From Halomarinibacterium sp041392205 (GTDB taxonomy: Bacteria > Bacteroidota > Bacteroidia > Flavobacteriales > Flavobacteriaceae), in contig JAWKMO010000002.1 of NCBI GenBank assembly GCA_041392205.1, positions 310,001 through 374,000 of the forward strand: a stretch of 64,000 bases of DNA. The letters run 5' to 3'. The notes below the pieces were generated by a model that worked only from the letters and a program-made list of their open reading frames with translations, was not told the DNA's origin and did not search any database. Position 1 is the first letter of the stretch; each line of letters opens with the position of its first letter. Position numbers and translations under genes: made by a program. Positions 8,533 through 17,997 of this stretch are shown piece after piece.

Positions 8533-11500
8533 TTATGAAAAACTTTCTAAAGCCTTTAATGCTTTATTTATCGAAGAAACCCCTTCGATAGTTAACAATA
8601 AGCGTAAGCCATTTCGGGTTTGTTTTTCCTTCATTTTAACTTGTTGTGGATTTTGCTGCACAAACTGAAGCACTTTTCCAAAAGCAGAACTCTGGTAAAA
8701 ACTGCTTTGTTGATCGCTAATAAAATATCCTACTAAACGTTTTTTCTTCATCACCACTCGTTCTAAGCCCATTTGTAAGGCAATCCATTTGATCCGAACA
8801 CTATTTAACAAGTCCACAGCGGGTTTTGGTAATTCTCCAAAACGATCGACCAATTGAGTTTCAAATTTTTGAAGTTCCGCTTCGGTTTTTAGTTCGTTAA
8901 GTTGGGTGTAGAGATTGAGCCTTTCGGTAATATTATTTACATAATCATCGGGGAACAACAAGGTGAAATCGGTATCAATTACGGTTTCTTTAATAAATTC
9001 CTTTTTCTCATGTTGCGTTCCGGCATACAATTCCTTAAATTCTTTCTCCTTTAATTCATCAATGGCTTCTGCAAGAATTTTTTGATAGGTTTCAAAGCCA
9101 ATTTCGTTAATAAATCCGCTTTGCTCACCGCCCAATAAATCACCTGCACCTCGTATTTCCAAATCTTTCATGGCAATCTGAAAGCCACTTCCCAGCTCGG
9201 TAAATTGTTCCAAGGCCGTAATTCGTTTTCGGGCGTCGTCCGTCATCGCACTATATTCTGGAGTAATAAAATAACAGAAGGCTTTTTTATTGCTTCGCCC
9301 TACGCGACCACGCATTTGGTGCAAGTCGCTTAATCCAAAATTATTGGCATTATTGATAAATATGGTGTTGGCGTTGGAAACATCCAAACCACTTTCAATA
9401 ATAGTGGTGGAAACTAAGACATCAAATCCATTATTCATAAACCGAAGCATCACATCTTCAAGTTTTTTTCCATCCATTTGCCCGTGGCCTATTCCAATTT
9501 TGGCATCAGGCACTAACCGCTGAATCATCCCTGCCACTTCCTTAATATTTTCAATGCGATTATGGACAAAAAATACTTGTCCGCCACGCGAAATTTCATA
9601 TCGAATAGCATCGCGAATGGTTTCTTCTGAAAAACGAATTACCTGCGTTTCTATAGGATAGCGATTGGGCGGAGGGGTAGTAATTACCGATAAATCCCTT
9701 GCAGCCATTAAACTAAACTGAAGCGTTCGCGGGATAGGAGTAGCGGTAAGCGTAAGGGTGTCGACGTCTTCTTTAAGGGTTTTTAACTTGTCTTTTACCG
9801 CCACACCAAACTTTTGTTCTTCATCAATAATCAACAATCCCAAGTCTTTAAACTGCACCGATTTATTCACCAATTGATGTGTTCCAATAACAATGTCTAA
9901 TTTTCCGTTTTCCAGTCCTTCTAGCACTTCCTTGCGTTCTTTGGCGCTTCGGAAACGGTTGAGGTAATCTACTTTTACAGGCATATTGGCAAGTCTTTCA
10001 GAGAAGGTTTTAAAATGCTGAAAAGCCAAAATGGTGGTGGGCACCAAAACAGCCACTTGTTTGCCATTGTCTACCGCTTTAAATGCCGCTCTTATAGCGA
10101 CTTCGGTTTTTCCAAAACCTACGTCGCCACACACCAAACGATCCATAGGAAGTTCGCTTTCCATATCGCGTTTTACGTCTTCGGTTGCAGTCATTTGGTC
10201 GGGGGTATCTTCATAAATAAAAGAAGATTCCAGTTCGTGTTGTAAATACGAGTCGGGGGCAAAAGCAAATCCTTTTTGAAGTCTTCGTTTTGCGTATAAT
10301 TCAATAAGGTTGAATGCAATTTCCTTAACTCGGGTCTTGGTTTTTTGTTTTAAGGCTTTCCAAGCTGTGCTCCCCAGTTTGTAAATTTTGGGAACAGTTC
10401 CGTCCTTGCCATTAAATTTGGAAATTTTGTGAAGCGAATGAATGCTGAGGTACAAAATATCGCGATCGCCATAAATTAATTTTATGGCTTCTTGCATTTT
10501 TCCTTCCACATCAATTTTTTGAAGCCCACCAAATTTCCCAATTCCGTGATCGATATGGGTTACATAATCGCCAATTTCCAGCGAGGTTAATTCTTTTAAA
10601 GTAATGGCTTGTTTTTTGGCGTAACCGTTTTTCAGTTGGAATTTGTGGTAACGTTCAAAGATTTGATGATCGGTATAACAAATCAGCTTTTGGTCGTCAT
10701 CTCTAAATCCTTGGTATAAGGGAAAAACAACCGTTTCAAATTGTTCGACATGTTGATGGGCATCTTCAAAAATATCGTGAAAGCGTTTGGCTTGAGCTTC
10801 ACTACTACAAAAAATATAGTTAACATATCCTTTTGCAGTATGCTCGTTAAGGTGATCTATTAACAAATTAAATTGCTTGTTAAAAGAGGGTTGTGGTGTA
10901 CAATTGAAAGAAATGGAAGCCCCCCCACTCAATCCTTCTAGCGTTGGAGAAGCACTGTCACGAATAAGTACTTGAGGGAATGTTTTCAATTGTTCCTTCA
11001 GCAACTCACTTGTTACAAAAAGAGCCGAAGGCTCACTAAATTTTACTTCGGTTTTAATTTCTGAAAAAGCCTCCGTCGCTTTCTTGAAAAGGAGGTCTAT
11101 ACTTTGGGTAAGTAGGGCTTCATTTTTCAGAAAAACCACGGTCTTAGAGGCGATATATTCCAAAAAACTCATGCGGCTGCTAAGCATGGTTGAAGCATCA
11201 ACATTTGGAATAATAGCTATCTTTTTATGTTGTTGAAGGGAAAGTTGTGTTTCCACATCAAAGGTTCGGATGCTTTCAATTTCGTCCCCAAAAAACTCAA
11301 TGCGATAGGGTTCATCATGGCTAAAAGAAAATACATCCAAAATTCCTCCCCGTACTGAAAACTCGCCGGGTTCGGTTACAAAATCGGTGCGTTTAAAATG
11401 ATATTCAAACAATACTTCATTTACAAAATCGATGGAAAGCTCTTCGCCCACATGTATTTTTAAAGTGTTGCGTTCCAATTCTTTTCGGGTAACTACTTTT

Positions 11501-11889
11501 TCAAAAAGGGCTTCTGGATAGGTAACAATAAGGGCTGGTTTTTTTTGAGAATTAATACGGTTAAGAACCTCACTTCTAAGGAGTACATTGGCATTATCGG
11601 TTTCTTCAATTTGATAAGGTCGCCGGTAACTTCCCGGATAGAAAAGCACCGTGTCATTTCCTAACAAATTTTCCAAGTCGTTTAAATGGTAGGCCGCTTC
11701 TTCTTTATCGTTAAAAATAATGAGAAATGGGCGTTCGGCAGTTTTAAAAACAGTAGCAATAACTACTGAAAGAGACGAACCAGCAAGGCCGTTTAACGGG
11801 ACTCTATTTTGGGTTTGGAAAATAGCTTCATGCAGTTTTCGAGTTTTCGAAGACTGTGTAAAAAGAGAGGAAACCAAGGTTTTGCTCAT
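8533..11889 (-). CDS. mfd: Transcription-repair coupling factor
   Basis: It is 1118 aa, normal for Mfd. It displaces RNA polymerase stalled at DNA damage and recruits UvrA. Order of parts: the UvrB-like N-terminal region (residues 1-390), the RNA-polymerase-interacting CarD-like domain near 440-520 (GDYVTHIDHGIGKFGGL), the translocase with Walker A VCGDVGFGKTE near residue 590 and the DEEQ box (IIDEEQKFG) near 690, the TATPIPRTLQ and GRVGRSNKKAF helicase motifs, and the C-terminal TRCF domain. A small membrane-protein gene follows closely. Confidence 0.97.
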   Translation of the reverse strand: MSKTLVSSLFTQSSKTRKLHEAIFQTQNRVPLNGLAGSSLSVVIATVFKTAERPFLIIFNDKEEAAYHLNDLENLLGNDTVLFYPGSYRRPYQIEETDNANVLLRSEVLNRINSQKKPALIVTYPEALFEKVVTRKELERNTLKIHVGEELSIDFVNEVLFEYHFKRTDFVTEPGEFSVRGGILDVFSFSHDEPYRIEFFGDEIESIRTFDVETQLSLQQHKKIAIIPNVDASTMLSSRMSFLEYIASKTVVFLKNEALLTQSIDLLFKKATEAFSEIKTEVKFSEPSALFVTSELLKEQLKTFPQVLIRDSASPTLEGLSGGASISFNCTPQPSFNKQFNLLIDHLNEHTAKGYVNYIFCSSEAQAKRFHDIFEDAHQHVEQFETVVFPLYQGFRDDDQKLICYTDHQIFERYHKFQLKNGYAKKQAITLKELTSLEIGDYVTHIDHGIGKFGGLQKIDVEGKMQEAIKLIYGDRDILYLSIHSLHKISKFNGKDGTVPKIYKLGSTAWKALKQKTKTRVKEIAFNLIELYAKRRLQKGFAFAPDSYLQHELESSFIYEDTPDQMTATEDVKRDMESELPMDRLVCGDVGFGKTEVAIRAAFKAVDNGKQVAVLVPTTILAFQHFKTFSERLANMPVKVDYLNRFRSAKERKEVLEGLENGKLDIVIGTHQLVNKSVQFKDLGLLIIDEEQKFGVAVKDKLKTLKEDVDTLTLTATPIPRTLQFSLMAARDLSVITTPPPNRYPIETQVIRFSEETIRDAIRYEISRGGQVFFVHNRIENIKEVAGMIQRLVPDAKIGIGHGQMDGKKLEDVMLRFMNNGFDVLVSTTIIESGLDVSNANTIFINNANNFGLSDLHQMRGRVGRSNKKAFCYFITPEYSAMTDDARKRITALEQFTELGSGFQIAMKDLEIRGAGDLLGGEQSGFINEIGFETYQKILAEAIDELKEKEFKELYAGTQHEKKEFIKETVIDTDFTLLFPDDYVNNITERLNLYTQLNELKTEAELQKFETQLVDRFGELPKPAVDLLNSVRIKWIALQMGLERVVMKKKRLVGYFISDQQSSFYQSSAFGKVLQFVQQNPQQVKMKEKQTRNGLRLLLTIEGVSSINKALKALESFS

Positions 11890-11897
11890 TGCTGGCG

Positions 11898-11905
11898 TAA
11901 AGATA
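11898..11905 (-). promoter_or_regulatory. -7 element of mfd, implying a near-leaderless mRNA
   Basis: The minus strand reads TATCTTTA (one mismatch to TAnnTTTG) ending 8 bp before the mfd ATG. With a start site 5-7 bp past the element the leader would be only a few bases. Confidence 0.45.
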
Positions 11906-11978
11906 GGAAACCCAATGTATGAGAAAAAAACTTACGGTTATTTTTATAAAAATTTTCAGTAAAAAGAATAACAAACTT

Positions 11979-11986
11979 TATATTTG
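11979..11986 (+). promoter_or_regulatory. -7 element of the TerB-like gene
   Basis: TATATTTG is an exact TAnnTTTG match, 17 bp before the ATG at 12004. Confidence 0.55.
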
Positions 11987-12003
11987 CATCATAAATTAAA
12001 ACT

Positions 12004-12429
12004 ATGTCATTTACAGATATTTTTGAAAGCGGAGCACGTGGGAAAAACATTGGGCATTTTGCTTCCATAGCAAATATAGCGTTAGCTCATGGGACTATTC
12101 ATGAAAATGAAGAAAAACTTTTAAAGCGATTTGCTAAGAAATTGGACATTACAGATCTTGAATATGAAGCGATATTAAAAAATCCTTCAAAATATCCTAT
12201 AAATCCGCCCGCAACTGCCGATGAGCGTTTGGAACGGATGCTGGATTTATTTAAAATGATTTTTGCCGATCATGAAATTGATGATGAGGAACGAAAATTA
12301 ATAGAAAGATATGCTATTGGATTAGGGTATACCGAAGATTTGGCAGCTACTTTAATTAAACGTTCTATAGAGATTTTTAATGGCGGATTGGATTTGGAAG
12401 ATTATCGATACCTTCTCAATAAAAAATAA
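12004..12429 (+). CDS. TerB-like (tellurite-resistance TerB family) protein
   Basis: It is 141 aa, soluble and all-helical by appearance. Two acidic repeats are visible, ANIALAHGTIHENEEKLL near residue 24 and MIFADHEIDDEERKLIERY near 84, the duplicated layout of TerB/DjlA-N domains whose acidic residues can bind metal. Family members range from tellurite-stress proteins to stand-alone domains without known function. No ter cluster surrounds it, so a role in tellurite resistance should not be assumed. It is monocistronic between mfd and the convergent fbp. Confidence 0.8.
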   Translation: MSFTDIFESGARGKNIGHFASIANIALAHGTIHENEEKLLKRFAKKLDITDLEYEAILKNPSKYPINPPATADERLERMLDLFKMIFADHEIDDEERKLIERYAIGLGYTEDLAATLIKRSIEIFNGGLDLEDYRYLLNKK

Positions 12430-12449
12430 AGTAAGAAAGTAATAAAAGA

Positions 12450-13466
12450 TTAGGAGGGTTTGTGTAGCTGCATAAACCCTTCTGCTTTTTCTACCATATT
12501 TTTACTTCCACAAATAAAAGGAGTTCTTTGGTGAAGTTCCATAGGTTGTATATTTAATATTCGTTCAAAGCCATTACTAGCTTTACCCCCTGCTTGTTCA
12601 GCAATAAATGCCATAGGATTGCATTCGTATAAAAGGCGTAATTTTCCGTTGGGGTCTTTTGCCGTATTTGGGTAGATATAAATTCCCCCTTTTATCATAT
12701 TTCTATGGAAATCCGACACCAAAGAACCAATGTAACGAGAGGTATAAGGGCGATCTTCTTCTTCTTTCTGGCAGTATTTTATATAATCTTTTACCCCTTG
12801 CGGGAAATGCACATAATTACCTTCGTTTACCGAATAAATTTTTCCATCTTCTGGAAAACGCATGTTAGGGTGCGATAAGTAATAGGTCCCTATTGCTGGA
12901 TTTAATGTAAAACCATTTACGCCATGACCTGTGGTATAAACAATCATGGTTGAAGTACCATAAATAATGTACCCTGCGGCAACTTGTTTATTTCCAGGCT
13001 GAAGAAAATCTTCTAATGTAACAGGAGTTCCTTCGGGAGTAATGCGTCTATAGATGGAAAAAATGGTTCCCACCGAGACATTTACATCAATATTAGAAGA
13101 ACCATCCAAGGGGTCAATGAGCACCACATATTTATTATCATTGTTCCCACTTCTCCCTTTAATAGTGATAAAATCGTCTTCTTCTTCACTGGCAATTCCA
13201 CAAACAATTTCACGATTAGTCAATGTTTTTATAAAGGCATTATTGGCAAAAACGTCCAACTTTTGTTGGTCTTCTCCTTGGATATTGGTATCTCCCGCAG
13301 TCCCTAAAATATCTACCAAACCTGCCTTGTTTACTTCGTGGTTGACCACTTTAGCTGCTAAACGGATTGAATTTATTAATCGGGAAAGCTCTCCAGAGGA
13401 GTACTTAAATTCACTTTGGTTTTCAATAATAAATTCACCTAGGGTGGTATTTTTTTGTGGTGTCAT
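12450..13466 (-). CDS. fbp: Class 1 fructose-1,6-bisphosphatase
   Basis: It hydrolyses fructose 1,6-bisphosphate to fructose 6-phosphate in gluconeogenesis. The frame is open to 13532, but I choose the ATG at 13466 (MTPQKNTTLGEF), giving 338 aa, the usual family length, with the N-terminus aligned to other FBPases; the extra upstream codons overlap the divergent promoter region. The metal and substrate motif DPLDGSSNIDVNVSVGT and the C-terminal GGKASNG with ECNPMAFIAEQ are present. It stands alone, divergent from the acetyltransferase-aspartokinase operon and convergent with the TerB-like gene. Confidence 0.95.
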   Translation of the reverse strand: MTPQKNTTLGEFIIENQSEFKYSSGELSRLINSIRLAAKVVNHEVNKAGLVDILGTAGDTNIQGEDQQKLDVFANNAFIKTLTNREIVCGIASEEEDDFITIKGRSGNNDNKYVVLIDPLDGSSNIDVNVSVGTIFSIYRRITPEGTPVTLEDFLQPGNKQVAAGYIIYGTSTMIVYTTGHGVNGFTLNPAIGTYYLSHPNMRFPEDGKIYSVNEGNYVHFPQGVKDYIKYCQKEEEDRPYTSRYIGSLVSDFHRNMIKGGIYIYPNTAKDPNGKLRLLYECNPMAFIAEQAGGKASNGFERILNIQPMELHQRTPFICGSKNMVEKAEGFMQLHKPS

Positions 13467-13549
13467 GCTGGAAGGTTGTAACTTTGAAGCAAATATCGGT
13501 AATTTTAAGAAATAGAAACGATATTTGTACATGAAAACCTAAAGGAACA

Positions 13550-14020
13550 ATGATCGTTCGAACGGCCATAAAAGAAGACATGCCCTCCGTTTTGGAGCTC
13601 ATAAAAGAGTTAGCTATTTTTGAAAAGGAACCCCTTGCCGTACAAGTAACGGTACAAGAATTGGAAGCGGCAGGTTTTGGTAAACAGCCACAGTTTAGCT
13701 GTTTTGTGGCGGAAAGTGAAAATGAAATTGTAGGAATGGCCTTGGTGTATTTTCGATTTTCTACCTGGGTGGGTAGAACCCTTCATTTGGAAGATCTTAT
13801 TGTAAAAGAAAATATGCGAGGCAAAGGTGTAGGAATGGCGCTTTACAAAAGAGTGATGGAATATGCACAAGAAGCAAAAGTAAATAGAGTTAACTGGATG
13901 GTGCTAGGCTGGAACAAAGAAGCGATTGCTTTTTATGAAAAAACGGGCGCTTTAGTGTTGGAACAATGGTGGCAAGTTGAAATGAGTAAAAAAGAACTAG
14001 AAAAATTTTTAAGGAAATGA
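13550..14020 (+). CDS. GNAT acetyltransferase of the spermidine/diamine (SSAT-like) type
   Basis: It is 156 aa, one GNAT domain. The acetyl-CoA loop is RGKGVG near residue 91. Features shared with SSAT/diamine acetyltransferases as I remember them are ELAIFEKEPLAVQVT near the N-terminus, YFRFSTWVGRTLHLEDL in the middle and NKEAIAFYEKTGA near 125. The substrate may be a polyamine, thialysine or another diamine; it cannot be fixed from sequence. Its TGA overlaps the ATG of the aspartokinase gene (ATGA), so the two are translationally coupled, which hints at a link to lysine-family or diamine metabolism. Confidence 0.85.
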   Translation: MIVRTAIKEDMPSVLELIKELAIFEKEPLAVQVTVQELEAAGFGKQPQFSCFVAESENEIVGMALVYFRFSTWVGRTLHLEDLIVKENMRGKGVGMALYKRVMEYAQEAKVNRVNWMVLGWNKEAIAFYEKTGALVLEQWWQVEMSKKELEKFLRK

Positions 14021-15276
14021 AGATCTTTAAATTTGGAGGCGCTTCGGTAAAAGATGCCGAAGGGGTTAAAAATGTAAAAAAGGTTTTAGCCTTTGCGGCA
14101 GAAAAGGATTTGGTGGTGGTTATTTCAGCGATGGGAAAAATAACCAATGCCCTTGAAATTGTGGTCTCCAATTATTTTAATAACAACACTTCCGAAATGG
14201 AAGCGAGCATTAGCGAAGTATATAACTATCATCTTCAAATTTTAAAAGAATTATTCCCAAATACATCACACACCATTTATGCAAAGGTTTCAAAATGGTT
14301 TTTGGGAATGAAATCCTTTTTAGACAGTAATAAATCCATAAATCACGCTTTTGTCTATGACCAAATAGTAAGTTTTGGGGAGCTTATTTCTACGACCATA
14401 GTTTCTGAATATTTAAATGAAAACGGCTATAAAAATGAATGGTTAGATGTGCGGCAATGCATAAAAACCGATAATTATTATCGTGACGCACGAGTAGATT
14501 GGGAACAAACACAAAAACTTATTCAAGAGAAAACTTCAAAAAAAGGAATTACGATAACACAAGGATTTTTAGGAGCTGAAGACACCCATAATTTTACCAC
14601 TACCTTAGGCAGAGAAGGGAGTGATTATACGGCAGCTATTTTTGGATACTGTTTAAATGCCCAGAGTGTTACTATTTGGAAAGACGTTCCAGGGGTGTTA
14701 AACGCAGATCCCCGACATTTTTCCAGCACACAATTGTTGCATCATATTTCGTATCGTGAAGCTATTGAATTGGCCTTTTACGGGGCTTCTGTAATACATC
14801 CTAAAACGCTTCAGCCGCTTCAAAGAAAAGAAATCCCCTTGTACGTAAAATCCTTTATAAAACCAGAAGCCTCTGGAACTTGTGTAGGGAAAGGGGTCGT
14901 ATTGGACCCTATGGTTTCGTGTTTTATTCTAAAGAAAAACCAAGTGTTAATTTCGCTATCCTCTTTGGATTTCAGTTTTATGATGGAAGATAATATTAGC
15001 GAAGTGTTTAACCTTCTTCATAGCCATAAAATGAAGGTGGAATTAATTCAAAATTCTGCGATAAGTTTTTCAGTATGTGTCGATAACAAATACAATTCAC
15101 TAGAGAGTTTACTTCCAAAATTGATGGAAAAATTTAAAGTCACATGCGATACCCATGTGACCCTTTACACGGTTCGACATAGCAAGCCTCAAGAAATAAT
15201 TTCGTTAACGATGGGGAAAGAAGTTCTTTTAAAGCAAGAAACAGGAGAAACCGTACAATTGGTTGTTAAGGAATAG
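14017..15276 (+). CDS. lysC: Aspartokinase
   Basis: It phosphorylates L-aspartate, the first step to lysine, threonine, methionine and diaminopimelate. It is 419 aa, monofunctional (no homoserine dehydrogenase domain). The N-terminal KFGGASV and the TTLGREGSDYTAA motif near residue 195 are the kinase signatures, and ASVIHPKTLQPL follows near 265. The C-terminal 110 residues should hold ACT-like regulatory folds, but they are divergent. It is coupled to the preceding acetyltransferase by the ATGA overlap. It is not in a larger biosynthetic operon here. Confidence 0.93.
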   Translation: MKIFKFGGASVKDAEGVKNVKKVLAFAAEKDLVVVISAMGKITNALEIVVSNYFNNNTSEMEASISEVYNYHLQILKELFPNTSHTIYAKVSKWFLGMKSFLDSNKSINHAFVYDQIVSFGELISTTIVSEYLNENGYKNEWLDVRQCIKTDNYYRDARVDWEQTQKLIQEKTSKKGITITQGFLGAEDTHNFTTTLGREGSDYTAAIFGYCLNAQSVTIWKDVPGVLNADPRHFSSTQLLHHISYREAIELAFYGASVIHPKTLQPLQRKEIPLYVKSFIKPEASGTCVGKGVVLDPMVSCFILKKNQVLISLSSLDFSFMMEDNISEVFNLLHSHKMKVELIQNSAISFSVCVDNKYNSLESLLPKLMEKFKVTCDTHVTLYTVRHSKPQEIISLTMGKEVLLKQETGETVQLVVKE

Positions 15277-15299
15277 TAAGTAATTTCGGCTTGTTTACC

Positions 15300-15307
15300 T
15301 ATATTTG
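15300..15307 (+). promoter_or_regulatory. -7 element of the olsF-like gene
   Basis: TATATTTG is an exact TAnnTTTG match, 34 bp before the ATG at 15342 and 23 bp after the lysC stop, so the acyltransferase gene has its own promoter. Confidence 0.5.
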
Positions 15308-15341
15308 TTAAAGTGTAAATTAAACTTCAACCTAACACTCC

Positions 15342-17153
15342 ATGGGATTAGTTAATGCAAAAGAAGTTGCCAGTGCTATTAAGGTCGATAAATTCGGTTT
15401 TATTGGGACTTCTCTTGGTTGGTTGTTAATGAAAGTTTTGAAAATTTCGACCATGAACAAGATTTATGATCGAAATAAGCATCTTCACGACCTAGAATTT
15501 ATTAATGCACTTCTTGGTGAATTTGAGATTCGTTTTGAAATCCCAGAGGAAGATTTAAAACGAATTCCAAAAACAGGTCCTTTTATAACCATTTCTAACC
15601 ATCCATTAGGAGGGATTGATGGAATTCTTTTATTAAAACTATTGCTAGAAAATCGTCCCGATTTTAAAATTATTGCCAACTTTTTATTGCATCGAATCGA
15701 GCCCTTAAAACCTTATGTAATGCCCGTTAATCCTTTTGAAAGTCATAAGGATGTAAAAAGCAGTTTTACTGGGTTTAAAAATGCCCTACAACATCTTAAA
15801 GATGGAAATTCCTTAGGAATTTTCCCCGCAGGGGAGGTTTCTACCTATCGTGATGGGAAATTATTAGTGGATAAGCCTTGGGAAATTGCGGCTATGAAAT
15901 TGGTAAAAAAGGCAGAAGTTCCTGTGGTTCCCATCTATTTTCACGCAAAAAATAGTACGCTTTTTTACCGCTTAGCAAAATTAAGTGACACCTTACGTAC
16001 GGCAAAATTACCTTCCGAATTGTTAACCCAAAAAGAACGAGTAATAAAAGTGCGAATTGGAAATCCAATATCCGTTTTAGACCAGAAAGAACAGGAATCT
16101 TTAGAAACCTTTACCGAATTTTTGCGAAAGAAAACCTATGTGTTAGCCAATCCTTTTGAAAAGAAAAAGCTCATAGATACGATCCCTAAAACTTTAAAAA
16201 TTCCCAAACCTCCCAAAAAAATTGCAGGACCCATTCCCTTGGAATCGATGCTTCAGGAGATAGAAACACTTCGACTAGCAGATAAGCGTTTGTTAGTGAG
16301 TAAAAACTATGAGGTTTATTTAGCCCAAGCACAACTTATTCCAAACATTCTTCAAGAGATAGGAAGACTTCGTGAAATCACTTTTAGAGAAGTAGGCGAA
16401 GGAACCAATCAAGCAACCGATTTAGATAAATTTGATTCCTATTATCATCATATGTTTTTATGGGATAATGACACCCATCAACTTGCGGGAGCTTATCGAA
16501 TGGGGCTTGGCTCAAAGATTTTTGCTCAATATGGGATTGATGGGTTTTACCTTCAAGATTTATTCCGCTTTGAGCCCGAATTGTACGATATGATGAGTAA
16601 ATCTATTGAAATGGGTCGCGCTTTCATTATTAAAGAATACCAGCAGCGTCCTATGCCCTTGTTTTTACTTTGGAAAGGAATTGTACACACTACGTTACGT
16701 TATCCCGAACATAAATTCTTGATTGGTGGCGTGAGTATTAGTAATAAATTTTCTGAATTCAGTAAGAGTTTGATGATTGAATTTATGAAATCGAATTATT
16801 ACGATCCCTATGTGGCACAATACATTAACCCGAAAAAAGAATTTAAAGTTAAACTGAAAGATGCCGATAAGGATTTCATTTTTGACGAGACCGAAGCCGA
16901 TTTAAACAAATTTGATAAAATTATTGACGAGGTAGAACCCGGAAGCCTTCGCCTACCGGTACTTATCAAAAAATACATTAAACAAAATGCTAAAGTGGTT
17001 GCCTTTAATGTGGATCCTTTGTTCAACAACGCAGTGGATGGTTTAATGTACATTCGTATTGCAGATTTACCTGAAAGCACGGTAAAGCCCGTTATGGAAG
17101 AATTTCAAGCCGAATTGGAACGTAAATATCTTTCCAAAAACGAAGAAGAATAA
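15342..17153 (+). CDS. olsF: Two-domain PlsC + GNAT acyltransferase, OlsF-type aminolipid synthase
   Basis: It is 603 aa. Residues 70-270 are a PlsC-type O-acyltransferase with NHPLGGIDG (His87; histidine and aspartate five residues apart, not four) and the FPAGEVS block near 166. Residues 320-560 match the GNAT/hemolysin-like N-acyltransferase domain of ornithine-lipid enzymes (REITFREVGEG, SIEMGRAFI). Flavobacterium johnsoniae OlsF is known to carry an O-acyl and an N-acyl domain in one chain and to make ornithine lipids. I infer the same role for membrane aminolipids; glycine instead of ornithine as head group cannot be excluded. Confidence 0.82.
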   Translation: MGLVNAKEVASAIKVDKFGFIGTSLGWLLMKVLKISTMNKIYDRNKHLHDLEFINALLGEFEIRFEIPEEDLKRIPKTGPFITISNHPLGGIDGILLLKLLLENRPDFKIIANFLLHRIEPLKPYVMPVNPFESHKDVKSSFTGFKNALQHLKDGNSLGIFPAGEVSTYRDGKLLVDKPWEIAAMKLVKKAEVPVVPIYFHAKNSTLFYRLAKLSDTLRTAKLPSELLTQKERVIKVRIGNPISVLDQKEQESLETFTEFLRKKTYVLANPFEKKKLIDTIPKTLKIPKPPKKIAGPIPLESMLQEIETLRLADKRLLVSKNYEVYLAQAQLIPNILQEIGRLREITFREVGEGTNQATDLDKFDSYYHHMFLWDNDTHQLAGAYRMGLGSKIFAQYGIDGFYLQDLFRFEPELYDMMSKSIEMGRAFIIKEYQQRPMPLFLLWKGIVHTTLRYPEHKFLIGGVSISNKFSEFSKSLMIEFMKSNYYDPYVAQYINPKKEFKVKLKDADKDFIFDETEADLNKFDKIIDEVEPGSLRLPVLIKKYIKQNAKVVAFNVDPLFNNAVDGLMYIRIADLPESTVKPVMEEFQAELERKYLSKNEEE

Positions 17154-17372
17154 CTACTTTTTCTCTTTCATTTTACACGTATTCCACCCAAAAATAGGAT
17201 ACAATGGGCAAAAGCCACTTACTCCTGTAAAAGTAGTTGCTACGGCAAATAATAATAGCACAAGGCTCCAAAAACCAGAGACAGTTTCTGTAAAATATAG
17301 CGTTATAATGACAGCTGCAAGGATAAAACGAAGGGTTCTATCCCATGTTCCCATGTTCTTTTTTAGTTTCAT
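17154..17372 (-). CDS. DUF2892 family small membrane protein
   Basis: It is 72 aa from the ATG at 17372 (MKLKKNMGTWDR), which overlaps the TGA of the DinB-like gene as ATGA; a longer reading from 17492 is a shadow over that gene. Two transmembrane helices are separated by a short loop, with the family elements MGTWDRTLRFILA at the start and GFCPLYPIFGWNTC at the end. DUF2892 domains are found alone or attached to rhodanese domains. The function is unknown. Confidence 0.85.
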   Translation of the reverse strand: MKLKKNMGTWDRTLRFILAAVIITLYFTETVSGFWSLVLLLFAVATTFTGVSGFCPLYPIFGWNTCKMKEKK

Positions 17373-17905
17373 TCTTTTGGAGTGTGTTTTACGATGGTTA
17401 AATAGTTGATCCAAGGACCAATTTCTTCTTTGTACTGTTTTGCCATAACACGTGATACTTGAGCAATATGCCCTAAATCGTGTACCACCCAAGCCGAAAG
17501 CAAATTCTTTAAACTCACCACTCCCAAAGAAGGATGGTTGGCGGTCTTGTTTAAATCTACTTCAGATAAATTTTTAGAGCGTAAGGTCTCAAGATTTTTT
17601 TTCCGAAGGGTTTCAAATTCTGAAAGTAGGGTGCTTAAAGATTTTCCTTTACTCATTTCAAATTGAGCAAAGCGGTCGTAGGGCTCAAAGGTGGTTCTTT
17701 CTGAAGTGCCTAAGACAATTTCTAAGCGAGGCATCCAATCGGTTTTTTCGCCGTGGACCAAATGTCCAACAACATCGTAGGCACTCCACGTATTTGGGCC
17801 TTCGTTTTGTTGGGTCCATTCGTTTGAAATTCCCAGAAGGAGTGATTTCATTACACTGGGAGTACGCTCCAGAATTTCCAGTGCTTTAGCAAGTTCAAAT
17901 TCCAT
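17369..17905 (-). CDS. DinB-family protein (putative metal-dependent hydrolase/transferase fold)
   Basis: It is 178 aa. The four-helix DinB_2/YfiT fold is suggested by WSAYDVVGHLVHGEKTDW (H48) and VVHDLGHIAQV (H142, H146), which give the usual three-histidine metal site. Family members include bacillithiol/mycothiol transferases and damage-inducible proteins; the substrate here is unknown. It is the first gene of a two-gene unit with the DUF2892 protein, with a 4-bp ATGA overlap. Confidence 0.85.
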   Translation of the reverse strand: MEFELAKALEILERTPSVMKSLLLGISNEWTQQNEGPNTWSAYDVVGHLVHGEKTDWMPRLEIVLGTSERTTFEPYDRFAQFEMSKGKSLSTLLSEFETLRKKNLETLRSKNLSEVDLNKTANHPSLGVVSLKNLLSAWVVHDLGHIAQVSRVMAKQYKEEIGPWINYLTIVKHTPKE

Positions 17906-17997
17906 TATTTTGAATCAAATTAATACCTAGCATTATAAGTTCTAATGTCACTTTTAAAATTACTTTGTTTTGTGATAACCGCAAAATAAATAAAAAA

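Noticed and set aside
12004..12429. Tellurite-resistance determinant
   Set aside because: Only a TerB-like fold is present; no other ter genes surround it.
13467..13532. N-terminal extension of Fbp
   Set aside because: It overlaps the divergent promoter region and exceeds the family's usual start; the ATG at 13466 gives normal length.
17373..17492. Longer DUF2892 reading from 17492
   Set aside because: Those codons lie inside the DinB-family gene in another frame; the ATG at 17372 forms an ordinary ATGA overlap.
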